Origin: JBGTKH01 sp041744735
GTDB lineage: Bacteria > Planctomycetota > Planctomycetia > Pirellulales > Pirellulaceae
Assembly (NCBI GenBank): GCA_041744735.1
Contig: JBGTKH010000703.1
Location: 1 to 14,088, forward strand
Direction: 5' to 3'
DNA: 14,088 nucleotides
Shown: piece after piece, positions 13,063 to 14,088 of the stretch
How the letters are laid out: every line of letters starts with the position of its first letter
Numbering within the stretch: position 1 is the stretch's first letter
Translations under genes and position numbers: made by a program
The notes under the pieces: model-generated
Seen by the model: the letters and a program-made list of their open reading frames with translations, nothing else
The model's database searches: none
What the model was told of the DNA's origin: nothing

Positions 13063-14088
13063 ATGGTCTTGCGACAACGAATGGCGGGTTTGATTTGCCT
13101 GGTGGCAGCAGTGGCGGCAGGGTTCGCCGTGCCGGCCCAAGTCAGGGCTCAGGGAGCCGGAGGGGCCGGCGTCATTGTGGAAGCGGACGGGGTGTTGCGA
13201 ACTCGCGTTGTGCGCGATCCGAGCGGTGCGCTCACGCGGCAACGGTTGGCGGAAGCCAGGGCGGCATTGAATCCCGATGTGGCTCGGCCAAGCAAACTCC
13301 GCAAGGTGTCGCTGAATCGTCTCGAAGCGGCAATCGCCGGGCGGTTGGCTAACGGACAAGAGCCCACCGACGAGATGCGGTACTTAGCTGGACTGACTCG
13401 CATTCAACACGTGTTCTATTATCCCGAGACACAAGACATCGTGATCGCCGGGCCGGCCGAAGGTTACGCTCATGATTTGTCGGGGCGAGTGGTCGGCGTT
13501 GCCAGCGGCCGCGCTGTGCTGGAGTTGCAAGACTTAGTGGTGGCTCTGCGCGCGTTTCCGCCGGCGGGACAAGCCACGCCGTTGATCGGCTGCTCGATCG
13601 ATGCGACTCAGGAAGGACTGGCCCGCATGCAGCAATACTTGGTGGCCGTCGCCGGCCGCATCACTCCGCGCGACGCGGGCCGACTTGTCGCGGGGATGCG
13701 AGAGAGCCTGGGCCTGCAGAATGTCACGATTAACGGTGTCTCGCCGCGCACGCACTTCGCTCAGGTGCTCGTCGAAGCCGACTATCGCATGAAGCTGATC
13801 GGCATCGGTCTAGAAAATCCGCCCGCGAACATCGGCAGCTACGTCGGCCGCGCGAATCCCGCGGACGTGGCTCGCAGCGCCATGCAACGCTGGTACTTCA
13901 TGCCCAATTATGAATGTGTGCGAGTGAGCGACGACGATCTGGCGATGGAATTGGTCGGCGACGGCGTGAAGCTGGTCGGTGCCAACGAAGTGGTGCGAGC
14001 CGACGGCAGCCGCGCCGCAGTGGCCAACGTGGACCGCGCCAGCCAAGCGTTCGTCACGGCATTCACCGCGAACTATCCCGAACTGGCC
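13063..14088 (+). CDS. Secreted DUF1598-like protein (3' end outside window)
   Basis: The frame is open for 342 codons from ATG 13063 to the window edge. GAGG lies seven bases upstream. The signal peptide is about residues 1-28 (LICLVAAVAAGFAVPAQVRAQ), with probable cleavage after VRA; Met7 is a possible later start. The mature part contains QHVFYYPETQDIVIAGPAEGY, LIGCSIDATQEGLARMQQYL, EADYRMKLIGIGLE and RWYFMPNYECVRVSDDDLAMELVGDGVKL, which I recognise as DUF1598, a family described from planctomycetes with no known function. The C-terminal part is missing. The family call is from memory of these motifs; the gene and its export are firmly supported. Confidence 0.85.
   Translation, partial: MVLRQRMAGLICLVAAVAAGFAVPAQVRAQGAGGAGVIVEADGVLRTRVVRDPSGALTRQRLAEARAALNPDVARPSKLRKVSLNRLEAAIAGRLANGQEPTDEMRYLAGLTRIQHVFYYPETQDIVIAGPAEGYAHDLSGRVVGVASGRAVLELQDLVVALRAFPPAGQATPLIGCSIDATQEGLARMQQYLVAVAGRITPRDAGRLVAGMRESLGLQNVTINGVSPRTHFAQVLVEADYRMKLIGIGLENPPANIGSYVGRANPADVARSAMQRWYFMPNYECVRVSDDDLAMELVGDGVKLVGANEVVRADGSRAAVANVDRASQAFVTAFTANYPELA

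Overview
The window looks like chromosomal DNA from a GC-rich planctomycete, most likely of the Pirellulales type. The evidence is the gene content: a secreted formylglycine sulfatase, a planctomycete-type haem c (PSCyt1) domain fused to a WD40 propeller, a DUF1800/DUF1501 pair, a DUF1598-type secreted protein, and an LRR lipoprotein of the kind abundant in that phylum. This is judged from recognised protein motifs only; no database search was possible.

Layout. On the minus strand from the left edge are a sulfatase (3' part missing, 1-999), a secreted cytochrome c-WD40 protein (1191-2555), and the housekeeping run fabG (2656-3438), fabD (3441-4352) and rpmF (4379-4561). This run reads rpmF-fabD-fabG from a good sigma70-like promoter at 4645-4673. 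A type IV prepilin peptidase with an unusual layout (4803-6065) follows, also on the minus strand. A divergent region (6066-6376) then leads into a plus-strand operon: a secreted DUF3352-like protein (6377-8140), DUF1800 (8150-9517) and a Tat-exported DUF1501 protein (9637-10866). A convergent LRR lipoprotein gene (10957-12318, minus) comes next, then a 744-base intergenic region packed with palindromes, and finally the 5' part of a secreted DUF1598-like gene (13063-14088, plus, runs off the window).

The genes are of known families. The most striking material is between them. Almost every gene border holds a hairpin-forming repeat. One family is a 45-nt three-way-junction element (GTAGC...GCTAC ends, two hairpins with complementary tetraloops GTGA and TCAC). 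Two intact copies differ at seven positions, and all seven changes keep base pairing. Longer-linker relatives lie at 4694-4757 and 10891-10960. At 12557-12637 one copy forms the core of an 81-bp palindromic module with 12-bp terminal inverted repeats and 8-bp flanking direct repeats. It sits inside the arm of an older hairpin whose 49-bp stem is restored when the module and one further 25-bp insert are removed. This suggests small non-autonomous mobile elements that insert into one another and often end up just after stop codons. Another perfect 30-bp inverted repeat separates DUF1800 from DUF1501.

Functional reading: rpmF-fabD-fabG supplies ribosome and fatty-acid synthesis functions. The sulfatase, cytochrome-WD40, DUF1800/DUF1501, LRR and DUF1598 proteins are predicted exported proteins, typical of the large uncharacterised planctomycete secretome. 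I saw no tRNA, rRNA, CRISPR array or transposase gene.
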